Assembly (NCBI GenBank): GCA_029224185.1
Contig: CM055197.1
Coordinates: 19,711,757 to 19,775,756 of the forward strand
From: Karalla daura
Taxonomy: Eukaryota; Chordata; Actinopteri; Chaetodontiformes; Leiognathidae
Reading direction: 5' to 3'
DNA length: 64,000 nt
Positions 1 to 12,229 of this stretch are shown here, piece by piece. The notes beneath the pieces are model-generated. The model had not been told where the DNA came from and did no database searches. It was given only the letters and a program-made list of their open reading frames with translations. Every line of letters starts with the position of its first letter. Positions within the stretch are counted from its first letter, which is position 1. The position numbers were made by a program, and so were the translations under genes.

Positions 1-388
1 GGGGGAAAGTTGGGATTCAAGGACAGTCACTGGCTGGGGTGGGGCAGCCAATGATCATGAGATGTTTTCCAAAAGCTATCAAATGACATACTCCCTCATC
101 TAAAGGTAGCATTAGTGAAAAAGACTAATTTCTTTGAAAAGTCAATAAGAGTGACAAATGGAAGAAATCTTAAAGTGACAAGAGTTCAACATCAACTTCT
201 CTAATTGCTTCAAGTGGACACAAAAACTAGCTGCACCTCACTTCAGAACGATAAAAGACCAGACAGTCATTTGTTTTGGGATGAAGGACTGTCATGAGCC
301 CATTTTGATGTTATTCGCAATCAGTTTACCTTATGTGGACATGATCTTCCAACTCTATGTACTTACAGCAATGTTTCCCCTTAAAATC

Positions 389-460
389 AGGTCCTACCGA
401 GATTTGAACTCGGATCACTGGATTCAGAGTCCAGAATGCTAACCATTACACCATAGAACC
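389..460 (-). tRNA. tRNA-Gln (CTG anticodon)
   Basis: This 72-nt gene folds as a complete cloverleaf. The acceptor strands GGTTCTA/TAGGACC pair with one G-U, the anticodon loop is CTCTGAA (anticodon CTG), and the T arm is GAGTTCAAATCTC. The sequence closely matches the vertebrate tRNA-Gln family. A TTTT run (pol III terminator) follows a few bases after the 3' end on the minus strand. No intron is present, and CCA is not encoded, as expected. Confidence 0.93.
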
Positions 461-927
461 ACAGAACAGCAGCATTTTCCTGGGTTCACAGACACTCGCT
501 ACACCGCACTTCAGAATCCACAAAAACTAGGCGGTCTTTGGTTTGGAGTAAAAGTTGGGATTCAAGGACTGTCACCGGCTGGGGTAGGGCAGCCAATGAT
601 CATGAGATGTTTTCTAGCAGCTATGAGATGACATACTCCTTCATCTAAAAGTAAGATTCGTGAAAAAGCCCACTTTCTTTGAAATGTCGATAAGAGTGAA
701 AAATAGAAGAAATCTTAAATTGACAAGACATCAACATCAATTCCTCTACTTGCTTCTGGTGGACACTGAAGCTGGATGCAAATCACTTCAGAATCATCAA
801 AGACCGGACAGTCTTTGATTTTAAGGACTGTCATTATCCCATTCTGATATTGTTGGTAATCCGTTTCCCTTATGTGGACATGATCTTCCCTTTCTACGTA
901 CTTGCAGCAATGTTTCCCCTTAAAATC

Positions 928-999
928 AGGTCCTACCGAGATTTGAACTCGGATCGCTGGATTCAGAGTCCAGAGTGCTAACCATTACACCATAGAACC
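928..999 (-). tRNA. tRNA-Gln (CTG anticodon)
   Basis: Second copy, 539 bp from the first, 72 nt, with intact acceptor, anticodon (CTG) and T arms and a TTTT terminator just downstream on the minus strand. It differs from the first copy by a few bases in the anticodon-stem flank. It is probably functional. Confidence 0.93.
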
Positions 1000-1372
1000 A
1001 CAAGAGAGGACGATCTTGCTGGGTTCACGGACACTCACTAAATTCACTTTAGAATCATCAATAACCAGACAGTCTTTAGTTTGGGGTGAAAGTTGGGATT
1101 CAAGGACTGTCACCAGCTGGGGTGGGCCAGCCAACGATCATGAGATGTTTTCCAAAAGCTATCACATGCCATACTGCATCTAAAAGTAAGATTCGTGAAA
1201 AAGCCTACTTTCTTTGAAATGTCGATAAGAGTGAAAAATAGAAGAAATCTTAAATTGACAAGAGATCAATATCTGTCATTAGCCCATTTTGATGTTCTTC
1301 GCAATCAGTTTACCTCGTGTGGACATGATCTCCCCATTCTCCGTACTTGCAGCAATGTTTCCACTTAAAATC

Positions 1373-1444
1373 AGGTTCTACCGAGATTTGAACTCGGATT
1401 GCTGGATTCAAAGTCCAGAGTGCTAACCATTACACCATAGAACC
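1373..1444 (-). tRNA. tRNA-Gln (TTG anticodon)
   Basis: Third copy, 72 nt. The anticodon loop reads CTTTGAA, giving anticodon TTG, so this copy decodes CAA whereas its neighbours decode CAG. The acceptor stem GGTTCTA/TAGAACC pairs perfectly. A TTTT terminator follows on the minus strand. Confidence 0.93.
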
Positions 1445-1620
1445 ACAGAACAGCAGCGTTTTCCTGGGTTCACAGACACTCGCTACACCGCACTTCAGAA
1501 TCCACAAAAACTAGGCGGTCTTTGGTTTGGAGTGAAAGCTGAGATTCAAGGACTGTCACCGGCTGGGGTAGGGCAGCCAATGATCATGAGATGTTTTCTA
1601 ACACATTACCCCTTAAAATC

Positions 1621-1685
1621 AGGTCCTACCGAGATTTGAACTCGAATTTCTGGATTCAGAGTGCTAACCATTACACCATAGAACC
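1621..1685 (-). pseudogene. tRNA-Gln pseudogene, anticodon stem deleted
   Basis: Only 65 nt remain of the 72-nt gene. About 7 nt ('gtccaga' on the plus strand) are missing, removing one strand of the anticodon stem, and the base run next to the T arm is altered ('ctcgaatttc' in place of 'ctcggatcgc'). The acceptor ends are retained. It cannot form a normal cloverleaf. Confidence 0.85.
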
Positions 1686-1830
1686 ACAAAAGAGGAGGAT
1701 CTTGCTGGGTTCACAGACACTCACTGAACTCACTTCCGAATCATCAATAACCAGACATTCTTTGGTTTGGGGTCAAAGTTGGGATTCAAGGATTGTCACC
1801 GGCCGGGGTAGGGCAGCCAATGATCATGCA

Positions 1831-2945
1831 ATGGACTGTGTTTATGTTCCTGCAGCGCTGTGAGCTATGTGCGCCACAACGCTTGCGATGTGTTAGTGGA
1901 AGTATACCTAAGCCTTTAGTTGTTAACTTTACAATAAAAACCCTTTAAAATAATACACGACTCTCCCCTGATTTCGGATCATTGTCTGTGTTGGTCTGTG
2001 TTGCTTTAGTATTCCCTTATTAACGTCAATAATAATAACAATGTCAGTTAAACCTACAGATAAGAAGTTTGCTATGACAAACCTCAACACAAGAAGGGAT
2101 GAGACGCATCACACCAGACTGTTTAAGGCATCCACGATATACCGTTTACTGTAGCTTAAATGTAACAAATACACAAAACGCCTTCAAATTCCCTGCCTTC
2201 CTCTTTCCAAAACCAGAAAGAATCACATCATGAACAAAGCAGGTTCACTGTGAGCTTTCAAAAATCGATCAATATTGACCCTTTAATAACAGGGAAAAGC
2301 CTTTTTAAGTTTTAACCTTTAACATTCAAAGAAATCCCTGTAAAATATATTGAAGTACCATTTCAATTTAAGTGGAACACTTCAGCTTTCAAAAAATCAT
2401 ATAAATTACATTTAAGAGGTTCAAACACTAGACATTTAGACCTAAGCTACTCTCTCAGTAATACACACGAGTACAATTCAGTGGGCCCACAAACACATAC
2501 ACGCAGCTGGTAAACCCAAAATAACCATGTAGCTGTCCTGATATTGCAACAATAATTGAAGAATTGAAACAATAGAAGAGTGTTACCTCCATTCCAGACG
2601 AACGGCCGTTTACAGACTGATGGAAACGTTGCTGCAGGTGGATTGGAGGCAGACAGGCAAGAGGGTCTCCACAAACTGTTCACAGCATGGCACACTGGCT
2701 CCGCCAATGCAGCTAGCTGGTTTAGCCATGCAGCGGCTAACAGTACATTCACTTAGCTAGCGAATGCTACGTAGCAGCAGCTCTAATGGTTCAGTCAGGC
2801 GCAGTTCAGCAATCCAGCCTTGAATGTCGAGCAGACAATCTTTTAGATACTGAAACTGTAACACTTTATCCAATACAATACACAATACACAGTACTCGCT
2901 ACGCGCCTCACCTTCCCTCCTGCCCTCGTCTCCCTCTCTGTCAAG
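1831..2945. other. Intergenic, no gene recognised
   Basis: A(T)-rich in its first half. I see no conserved coding segment, RNA gene or clear transposon end here. Confidence 0.5.
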
Positions 2946-2949
2946 TTGA

Positions 2950-2992
2950 CCCCCCCCCCCACACACACACACACACACACTCTCTCTCTCCG
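2950..2992. repeat. poly-C / (CA)n / (TC)n compound microsatellite
   Basis: Direct run of C, then CA, then TC dinucleotides. Confidence 0.95.
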
Positions 2993-3141
2993 TCTGTCTT
3001 TTCAGACTACTTTTAAATTCATCACACTTTTAAGCTTTCAATCGAACTGGTTAAACGCGTATTCAATATTTTAGCACATTTAACGACAGTTTTAATGAAG
3101 CTCACATATCTATTCTATTCTATTTATTATTAATTAATGAG

Positions 3142-3143
<2 letters not shown>

Positions 3144-3208
<65 letters not shown>
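3144..3208. repeat. (TA)n microsatellite
   Basis: About 32 uninterrupted TA units followed by a short TG run; self-complementary and likely length-variable. Confidence 0.97.
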
Positions 3209-3210
<2 letters not shown>

Positions 3211-3321
3211 GTGTGTGTGTTTTTTTTTATATCTAAGATGTACACGAAGAATGGCCAGATACTCACTCCCCTCTTCCTTCTCTTCGTCGCTCCCTTTTTT
3301 CTCCCAGTTCCCACGCTCTCT

Positions 3322-3324
<3 letters not shown>

Positions 3325-3362
<38 letters not shown>

Positions 3363-3382
3363 GCTCTCTCTCTCTGGTGGAG
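3325..3382. repeat. (TC)n microsatellite near the olfml2b promoter
   Basis: CT/TC dinucleotide run with few interruptions, about 280 bp upstream of the olfml2b start codon. It may act as a GAGA-type element or simply be neutral. Confidence 0.9.
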
Positions 3383-3389
3383 GTGGATG

Positions 3390-3660
3390 CGTGCGGGTCT
3401 GCGTATCTGACGGTGCCACACAGCTCACCGGCGACACGTCGCAGAGACGCAACTCTGTTCCCTCACTCATCCTCCCTCAGACTGGCAGTTTGTCCTCCGA
3501 TCCAGCACCAGCTCTCTCGGGGGGTGCAGTGAGTTTTCTGAGGCTTTGGGGGTGCGCTGTCCACTTTTCATTTATTTACTTCTTTTTATCATCGGCTCGT
3601 CTCTGAGATCTGCTCGCGGCTGACAAGTCACCTGGCACCGTTTCTCCACACCGAGGGGAC
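3390..3660 (+). promoter_or_regulatory. Probable olfml2b core promoter and 5'UTR
   Basis: The segment turns GC-rich with several CpG dinucleotides between the TC repeat and the start codon at 3661, in contrast to the AT-rich DNA upstream. No convincing TATA box was seen at a fixed distance. The assignment as promoter/5'UTR is inferred from position and composition. Confidence 0.45.
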
Positions 3661-6600
3661 ATGTCGCTCCTCGTCTCCCTGCTGCTCCTCTGCGGGGCCG
3701 CGTGCCGACTTGGCGCCCTTGAGGCAGACCGAGGCACGGAGCCGCCTCCGGGAAGGATGCTGCCGCCCGGGGATGGGGTCGCGGCGGCGCGGCAGGACGC
3801 CCCGCCGCGGGGAGACGTCCCCGGGGCCGGGGAGCAGCCCAGCGCGGATCCTCTGGAGGATGAACTGGACAACCAGGAGAACATCATCAGCCAGGTGAAC
3901 ATGGCTGCACGCGCGAACCGGGAGGCGTGCTGTTAACAGAAAAAAGCATTCGAAGATGACCTTTTGAAGATGCGTCAAATGCGTGATTTGTGTTATTCGT
4001 ACAGTGTTGAAGGGAGTGTGAATTTGTCGTAAAGGTTGTCTGAGTTGGTAGCCCTGATAATTGCAGGAAATGTTAAATTGTCAGAATCTCTTCTTCTCTC
4101 AGAACTCATGACCGGTTTAATTTTCCTCTCGCCCTCCAGTTTCACTTAATGTAAATTGCTGACTCTCTCAGTGGTAGACTACTGGATTTGGGAATATTTT
4201 CCCTGCACTTCATGAAGTGAAAACCACAGAATTCACAGTGCCTTCATTATACATGAAGTGTAAATCTTAATTTGATTATTTCCCATTTGAAAGTGAGATT
4301 AAGTGTTTTGATTACAATCATTGCAAGGCTATGTCTATACTTTATTTTTCCTTTTGGCAGAGTCTAGTCCAAACCCCACAGTTACTGAGTTCATCTTAAA
4401 TGACGTGGTAAATCAGATCCAGAGATCTCTCTGTCACTGTGTGTGTGTGTGTGAGAGAGAGAGATAGAGGGGGCGAGAGAGAGAGTGTGGTGTGTGTGCG
4501 CGTGTGTGTGTTCAGCAGTTTGCATCCTTCTGGTGGTTGGTTATGTAATATCCTTGAGTGCTCCAAACCAAAATGTGCCTGTTTGTAAACGCCTGGAGCT
4601 ATCTTCTCCTCTGGCAGCTCTCATCACTGCAGCTGCAAATCATAACATATGCTGCAAATTCTTGTCCTTTTTATTTCAATGAATGTGCACTTGAACGTTC
4701 AGCAACAAAATCACCGCAAATGAGAGAGAGAAGGAATGCTAACTTTGAAACCTGTCTTTCAGCTGCTGGGAGATTATGATAAAGTGAAGACAGTGTCATC
4801 TGGCTCTGACTGTGAGTGCCGTTGCATTGTACGGCCAATCAAGCGCTCCGATTGCAGCAGCATCCATGACTTGTCATCACCGCCCGAGCATTTTTACACC
4901 GTGGAAACGATTACCAGGGGAACGGACTGCAAAAAGTGTGTGTGCATGGCCCCGCCCTCAGCTGTCAACCCATGTGAGGGGGAGTACAGGTTTAAAAAGC
5001 TGCATGAGGCCACCAAAGAGGACATCAGGGTACAAACACACACACGCATTTCACATTTTGACAGTCTTATAGTAGGAAGATTTTCGTGTTTGCGTGTTTA
5101 CTTTCACTCTTCTTCATGGTATTCATATCTGTGATCCTTCATGTTCAGCTTGCAACCATCATTGACCTGCTGGAGGGTTCATTATATGGAATGGACCTGC
5201 TGAAGCTGCACTCAGTCACCACTAAACTACTGTCCAGGGTGGACAACATTGAGAAGGCGAGCCCACACACATGCACACACACACCACAGCACAGCGTGCA
5301 CACACACACACACATGCACTCATTTCAAATTTATGATTGGAATATGCAAAGAACATCTGTACAAAAATGTGAAGTAAGCAAGTATATACAGTATAAAGAA
5401 TATTTCTAAACGTCATGTCATATGAAGTCATGTGTCAAGTCAAAGAAGGGGATGCTTAGTGTCAATGTGAAATGTAGTGTCCATGAGAACGGATGAGAGA
5501 TTAGTCCTCTCCACTTGGGGCTTTTTGAGGGGGCAGGCTAGTGTTAGTAGCAGTTGGTTCTTGTGGTGTGTGGAATTTGGCCCTGATGGAGCAACTGTTT
5601 TTAAGAATTTATGTGTGGGGCAGGGAGGGTTGACCATAATCTTTCCTGCTCGCCCCGAGTCCTACAGCCTTACCAGTTGAAGCCTTCCATAGACTTAACT
5701 TCAGAAAATCTGTTTTTCATACAGCAAATAAGAACCTACAGTTTTACATTCACAGTACAGAACAGATAATGTAGGATTTAATATTGAAGGACTATGACTT
5801 CTGCAATTGGACATAGATTAACTTTAATGGGGCTGTAAAGTGTACTTATTTTATAATGCATATTTTTGAAGTCACACTGTCCAAACACTGTATTGATAAA
5901 AATTAGGAGAAAGTGTTGGATGTTTTCAGGCAATGTCAGACTTTGTTATGTGAATTGTGTTCATTGTGGACTGTTATACATAATGTTATAGATAATGGTG
6001 TACATAATGTCATCTTACTTATTCACTCCAGGCATTCGCTGGTAATTTTACTGAGAAAGCAAGAGAGAAAGAACGTATGAAGGAGAAGGCCAAAGAAAAG
6101 GAGAAAGAAAAGAAGGCACAGCAGAAAAAAAAGAAAGTGAATGATATGGATCGAACCGGCGCAAAGAGTGGAGCTGTTGCCTACGCCAATAAGCAGGTAC
6201 AAACTGTCTGAAATTGTGGATCCAAGATAAGCAAAGACAAACTCCAGTATCCTCTCCAAAAATCATTAAACCTTTGTGTCATGTTACAGAAGAATTATGA
6301 AGGTCAGCTGAAGAAGAACCAACAGCAAGACAGTCTGGAACAGCCAGTCAGAAATAAGACAGGAACTCAGAAGCCAATTAAAGACAAGATGGAGCCAAAG
6401 CAGCCATCCAAAGAGAAGAATAGTATGGTCATCAGAGGTGTAACCTTCTACAAAGCAGAGGAGGAGGATGAAGAGGATGAGAAAAAGAAAGGGAAAACTA
6501 GTAAGTCTTGATAATGAAATGATAATGCGGCTGGAAATTATGTCACATTATGTGGAAAAAAAAATAGCAATAAAGTGGAATTATTTTGCTTGTGACCTTG

Positions 6601-9600
6601 AGGAAACATGTTTGAAAGTGTAGTCAAAGCCATTTTAGCATTTGTTTAGAATCTTTTCCCAAAAAGATGTAACTAAGGTAAACGTAACTAATCTGTAACT
6701 ATAACAATTTTTATTTTTTATTTAATTGGCTGTTACCAATTCCTGAGATAACTAACTACCTCTTTAGCTGCAAAATGTTGCAATACCAGAAGTGGTCAAG
6801 ATTGTCAATTCCCATTAACAGCTAGCAGCTCTGTTGCTAGGCAACAATCGAGAAAAATATATTGAAACAGTACTCAACATATTTTTCTCTTAATATCTTT
6901 CCACCATTGTAGGGAAGTTATTATCTTGTCTTATCTTACTCCACTTTTTCTTCTTTTATAGTTACTCTACACTCAAATTCAAGCGTGGACCTACTGATCT
7001 CTGACCAGTTTCCAGGACCGTCACCCTCCGTTGGTGTAGAACTGCACCTCCAGGACCAATCACAGACGCCACGTTGGCCCACGCCCACCCAACAATCAAC
7101 AGCTCCCCCCACTACTAACCAAGAAAAAGTGACTACAACCACAGTGGCTCCCACCACCATCAAACCCGTGACTGAGGCAACAGCTAGTACAACACCAAAA
7201 CCAACAACAACCAAGTTGACCACCACCTCCCAGCACCCTACGACTACTGTTCATCCCAATTTGCATGACTATCAGAAGACCCCCTCAGCTTCAGATACCA
7301 ACATACCTCTTCCCACCAATGCATCTTCCACTGTGGAGCCCCGACCAGGTCCCAGAAGTCGACTCAGCTGGACGGAGAGCCCTGCAGACCAGCCCAAGAC
7401 CACAACAAAGCCTGGTAGAGCTTCGAGTACAGCAATAGTACCAGTTCACCTGTAGTAGTTCACCAGTAGTGAGTGCCCATATGTTAGGGTTTATATCACA
7501 GAGATAAGCAATACCTGCTGGTGTGTGTTCTTTACAGGAGTGTGTAAGGACACAGTGGCCAGCATCTCTGAACCGGTCCAGCAGAACTCGTATGGCCTAA
7601 ATGATGGAGCCTGGATGAAAGACGCTCGTGGCCATGGTAACGTCATCTACCTAACCAATGGTCACTATGGCAGCAACCTCCAGGAGTTCCGAGACATGGA
7701 CACTTTCAAATCAGGTATAGATATAGTTATTAATGTGTGTATGTTCGCAGCTTTAAGCTTTGTCCAGCTTCAGCATCAGGTTGCACATAGATTTTTTTAA
7801 TTTCTTACACAAACTGTTCAGTGGTTTTAACATCAGACAGATCTGCAAGAATGCCAAAAGGGAGTCAACTTGTCTTAAAAACCCTGGTTTATCTTATGTT
7901 TTGTCTCATACACATATTCCTAAACTAAAGCAGATCAGATATGATAGATAGTGGTAGAGTAGAGTAATCCGTCCATTGCTGGGGTTGGTCCGTAACCCAC
8001 TGCAAACGGTGAAGATCAGTGAAGCAGAAACCACATGTTTATATGCTTGTTTGCTTGTTTTTTTTTAAGTACTGCAGGGTCCCACAAAACAAAATGACAA
8101 CACTGCCAAGTGCCAACTCCCATTTTAGTTGGCCACAAGCTGTCGGTCATAACCAATGTCAGAGCAACCAAAAAAAAACTCACACACACCTTCCTATGAA
8201 CCATTGTCATGGGAACCACATGACTGACAGGCTTCTCAGTCAGAATATGTCAACACCTTCGCTAGCATTCGGTGTGATTCAGAAACAAAAACTGTTATGA
8301 TATAATATTATACTATATGATATATTATATATATTACAATATATAATATTTTGTATTTTACTCCCACACTCTAATAAACACTTCACTGCACTTTACCAGA
8401 CTTAAAAGACCCATTGTTCACAGAAATCTACTAACCAGTGGAAAATCCGTGATCTATATTTAGATACGTTTGCATATAAAATCCACAATAGAGTGAAGCC
8501 GCAAAATCAACATGACAAGGTATAACCTGAATGCATGCACAGTCCACGTTGCCTCATTTGCTGGAGGTGGCCTGCACATGTCAATTTAATATATAATATA
8601 ATGTAATATATCATCGTAAATATCCATAGAAGTTTGATAACGTTCTCATCAGTTCTTGATAATATTTAATCATACTTTCAGTGCTGCAGTGGTGGAATCG
8701 TTCTTCTTCTGAAGTTTATCACAAGCAGTGCAGCGTCCCAACATTTGAAATTGAACAACAACTCTTTCAATAGCATGTTTGTCAGCATTCTTTGTGATGT
8801 GTTTCGTACAAGAGCTATGGAAATAACTTTCCTATTTCACAGCATTTTATATATAATAAGTAGTAAAATGGTAGATTTAGCAATGTGATTAGATTTTGGA
8901 GGCATGATTGATTAAACTTAGGATTCCAGTGATATGGTTCTCCCACTCCAGAAACGTGAAAAGTTGAATGACTGCAACTGTGAAATTACAACATATTTTA
9001 TCAAGGAAACTTTTACCGCAATTGCTGCACAAACTTCTGCTTGCATCAGCCACCAAGCATTAGCTGATTGACTAATGTTTTCTGTCAACATGTGGGCACT
9101 GATGTCCCACATTACATAATATGCCTTACATAACATATTGACAATGAAATATTACCAGAAAAGCGTTTCCTGTCCGGCTCGCTCACACTTTGACATGTTG
9201 CACCTGTCCTGCATGTGTGCTGTCTATGTGTTCTTTGTGCCCAGGTCAGGCGAGTAATTCCTACAAGCTGCCCTACAGTTTCACTGGGACGGGCCACGTA
9301 GTGTTCAACGGAGCCTTCTATTATAACCGCGCTTTCAGCAGGGATATTATCAGATACGACCTGAGGCATAGATACGTGGCCGCCTGGACCACCCTGCATG
9401 ATGCTGTGCTGGAGGAGCAAGCTCACAGGGCACAAAGTGAAGTGAGTGTCAGTGTGAGTGCAGTAACTGTGATCCCACTGTGTTAGTGTGCGATGATTTA
9501 CTTGGGAAATATACACTGGAGACCCTCCAAAAGGTCATAAAAGGTCAGTGAAGGGAACTAAAACACTACAAATCACCGAAGAGTTCAAAAGGTAAACACT

Positions 9601-10851
9601 GAAGGGAGGCTGGAGGTCTTTCTGTAGTTTTACTGTCTTACTGTTTTTACTGTAAGGCAAGTCAGGCCACTTGGCGGCTATCTTGGTAACGCGACTAAAA
9701 TGCCAAGGAGACCAGACCTCTATCAGACTGAATAGGGATATGGTCAAACCCACCCTTCAATGTGACAAGAGGGCTGAAAATACATATATACATGATCACC
9801 AGTGAAATTTGACACAAACCGGAAAAAAACATAGACTTTCCCAGAGAATGGTGATTAAAATGCTGTTTTCCCACAGGGAGTTCTTAATTATGCATGCACA
9901 CAAGCCTTGAATCTGTGCCGGCCTGGGGTCAGTCTGCTCTGCTCTTGTCGCATGCGCCGGTGAAACAATATAACTGGGTTATAATTCCCAGTTTGGCTTT
10001 GGCAACACGGGTGATTGGATGCGCCATCTTTGCCATTACAGATCTCCCCATGCAAAACGATCTGCGTGCCCTAAAATATAGATACATTTCTGGTTTTATT
10101 TGGTGTTCAGTCAACATTTGTTGTTGTTGATAGCAGAGGAAATTACAGGAGCAAGGTATTAGTTCCCTGAATTTGGCCTACAGCCATGCTCCCCTGAATA
10201 TGCCCGATCTCATTAGATCTCAGAGGCTAAACAAGGTTGGGACACTTGGATTTGAGACTACCTTTTGGTCCTGTTTATTCCGTGTGTGTGTCGGATTTTT
10301 GTACGTATTCTGGTCCACTCCCACAGTTCAAAAAACATGCATACATGACTCTAAATTGTCTCTCAGTGTGAGTGCGTGGATGGTGTGGGTGTCTCTGTGA
10401 CCTGCATATGTAGGGTATGCGAATTGTGTTAACTCCGTGCTAACCACATTCTATCCACCAGGTGCAGTTTGCTGTTGATGAGTCAGGCCTGTGGCTGCTC
10501 TATCCTGCTCTAGATACTGAGGGCTTCCACCAGGAAGTGATCCTGCTCATCCACCTCCAACCCCGCGACCTGCAACCAATCCGGAGCTTCCGCACGGGTC
10601 TGCGACGTGGTCGCTACGGGAACAGCTTCCTGGTTTGCGGTGTGCTCTACGCAGTCGATAGTATGGACAGCCACTATGCCAATGTGACCTACGCCTTTGA
10701 CACACACACGCTTACGCACACTGTGCCGAGCCTGGCGTTCACGAACATGCATGCGCACACCTCTCAGGTGGCGTACAGCCCACTGGACAAGAAACTGTAT
10801 GCCTGGGACAATGGACATCAGATGACATACAATGTTGTCTTTGCTTATTAG
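3661..10851 (+). CDS. olfml2b: Olfactomedin-like protein 2B (photomedin-2 type), 9 coding exons
   Basis: Exons: 3661-3894, 4763-5029, 5149-5256, 6032-6196, 6290-6500, 6962-7414, 7538-7714, 9245-9441, 10462-10851; all junctions keep frame, total 2202 nt, 733 residues (human OLFML2B is about 750). The start has a hydrophobic signal peptide (MSLLVSLLLLCGAACRLG). Next comes a cysteine-rich segment with paired CxC motifs (CECRC, CKKCVC), a helical stretch with a Lys/Glu-rich low-complexity part (exons 4-5), the conserved VIRGVTFYKA motif, and a Thr/Pro-rich, mucin-like exon 6. The olfactomedin domain (exons 7-9) ends in WDNGHQMTYNVVFAY. Family role: a secreted extracellular-matrix glycoprotein that binds glycosaminoglycans and oligomerises. 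OLFML2A is the alternative; length, the Thr-rich exon and the dusp12 neighbour favour 2B. Intron 3 needs a GC donor. Intron 7 (1.5 kb) holds nothing I recognise. Confidence 0.93.
4436..4511 (+). repeat. (TG)n-(GA)n-(TG)n microsatellite, olfml2b intron 1
   Basis: Compound dinucleotide run inside intron 1. Confidence 0.92.
5262..5318 (+). repeat. (CA)n microsatellite, olfml2b intron 3
   Basis: Interrupted CA run that begins only a few bases after the exon 3 donor site. Confidence 0.92.
10176..10270 (+). pseudogene. 5S rRNA-derived sequence in the last olfml2b intron
   Basis: It follows the vertebrate 5S rRNA pattern in order: GCCTACAGCCAT, then GCCCGATCTCATTAGATCTC, GAGGCTAAACAAGG, and CACTTGGATTTGAGAC. 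About ten bases between the '...GGTTGGG' and 'ACTTGG' blocks are missing and the 3' end has drifted. It keeps recognisable internal-control-region bases but is too damaged for a functional 5S gene. It may be a 5S pseudogene or the head of a 5S-derived SINE (SINE3 type). Confidence 0.75.
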
Positions 10852-12225
10852 CACAAGTGACGCACACAGAAGGCAAAAACAAAAGGAACAGACATTTTGT
10901 CAGTCTTCTGTCTGAATGACTGTGGATCAGTCTCACCCTAACCCAAGTGGAGGTATTTCTATGTAAGAGCTGCACTGCTGCTTTGTGTCTCACGCCGAAG
11001 TCCTAACAAGAAAGAGAAGCACTTCGGTCCGTAAACAAGCGGAAGGTTGTTTCTGCTTGAGAAATTGAAGAAGCCCACACGTTTGTACATGATTATGTAT
11101 CTTATGTTGTTTTTTGTTTTTTTTACAGATAGAAATTTATGTCTGACTTGTGACAAATGGTGCTGTGTTTACCTGTCCCTCCGTATAGTTGAGCTGTGGT
11201 GGTGAAACAACGGTGAAACATACACAGCTGTCCGTTAACATATTTGACCACATACTTCTAAAAATGGCAATAATTACACCGTTCGTCCCCGGCCTTTGAG
11301 AAAATCTGCCCCCAGCTGTTTAGACTGTGGACAAATTCTTTCTCTAAAAGTAAATCAATGTTTCACAAATAATGATTACTGTGGGGCTTCCAAGCGTCTA
11401 AATATAGATCTGGTTTTGGTTGGCAAAATATTACCAACCAAACCGAACCAACTGAATGAAAATATGTTATTAGTATAGTGACTGCTCAGACTGTCCAGAT
11501 TTGACGTGAAATGATTCACCTTGAATGAAATGTGTCAACAATGAGGCGATGGCATGGTTGAGTGTCTCTTCTTCCAAATCCAAGATCTAAATTCACTTCA
11601 ACCCTGGGGTGAGATGGGGCAAGATGGCTAGGTTGAAAAGATGCATTGGTTGCACTGTGGGATATGTAGAAATGTGCGATCCAGTTGGTCCGAGACTTAA
11701 GGTCTCTGCTGCAACATTTTCAACCTCTGTTAAGGATAATTTTGTTCACTAACCACATGGTCACAACTTCAAGGCTCATGCCAATAAATCCACAGCGTCT
11801 CATGACCCCTGCTCTATAAGCTACTGTAATTGTGTCGTCAGAAGCATAATGCTGGTTGAAAACCAGACTCGTGTCTAATATCCAGGTTAAACAAGTTCTA
11901 ATGGTAACTTAAAATACAAATACTGTAACTTTTGCGCGTAATGAAACAGTAACACATTTTATTACTTGATCAAAGTTTAATTTTTTACAAAGAGTGTTGT
12001 TCTGAGTGTGTTAAGTGTGCTGTAAATTTTCCTTCACTTCTTTCCAACAGCATTCCTGTCATTAATGTTTTTTACAGGTGGAAATGAAAATACGTACATA
12101 GAAAACAATTTGAGAACATGCCTTACTTTCTTTCCCTCCTGAGACAAGGTTGATTTAAACCGCTCTTTTTTGACACTTCCTTTTTTGTTGTATTAATTTA
12201 TAATAAAAGTTTTTTTTTAAAAGAT
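10852..12225 (+). terminator. olfml2b 3'UTR with two poly(A) signals
   Basis: After the TAG stop there is no further coding sequence. AATAAA hexamers occur at 11783-11788 and 12202-12207, the second followed by a T-rich tract. Alternative polyadenylation would give 3'UTRs of about 0.95 or 1.37 kb. Position-based inference. Confidence 0.5.
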
Positions 12226-12229
12226 GAAG

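Larger units (their letters stand above)
1..1830. repeat. Tandem repeat array carrying tRNA-Gln genes
   Basis: A unit recurs that contains a minus-strand tRNA-Gln plus shared flanks: a 'ggctggggtagggcagccaa' block, a 'tcatgagatgttttc' block and a 'ttgacaagag' block. Spacing between tRNA starts is 539, 445 and 248 bp, so later units are shortened by internal deletion. The same flank vocabulary reappears around the tRNAs near 29.9 and 30.5 kb. Seen directly; copy boundaries are approximate. Confidence 0.8.
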
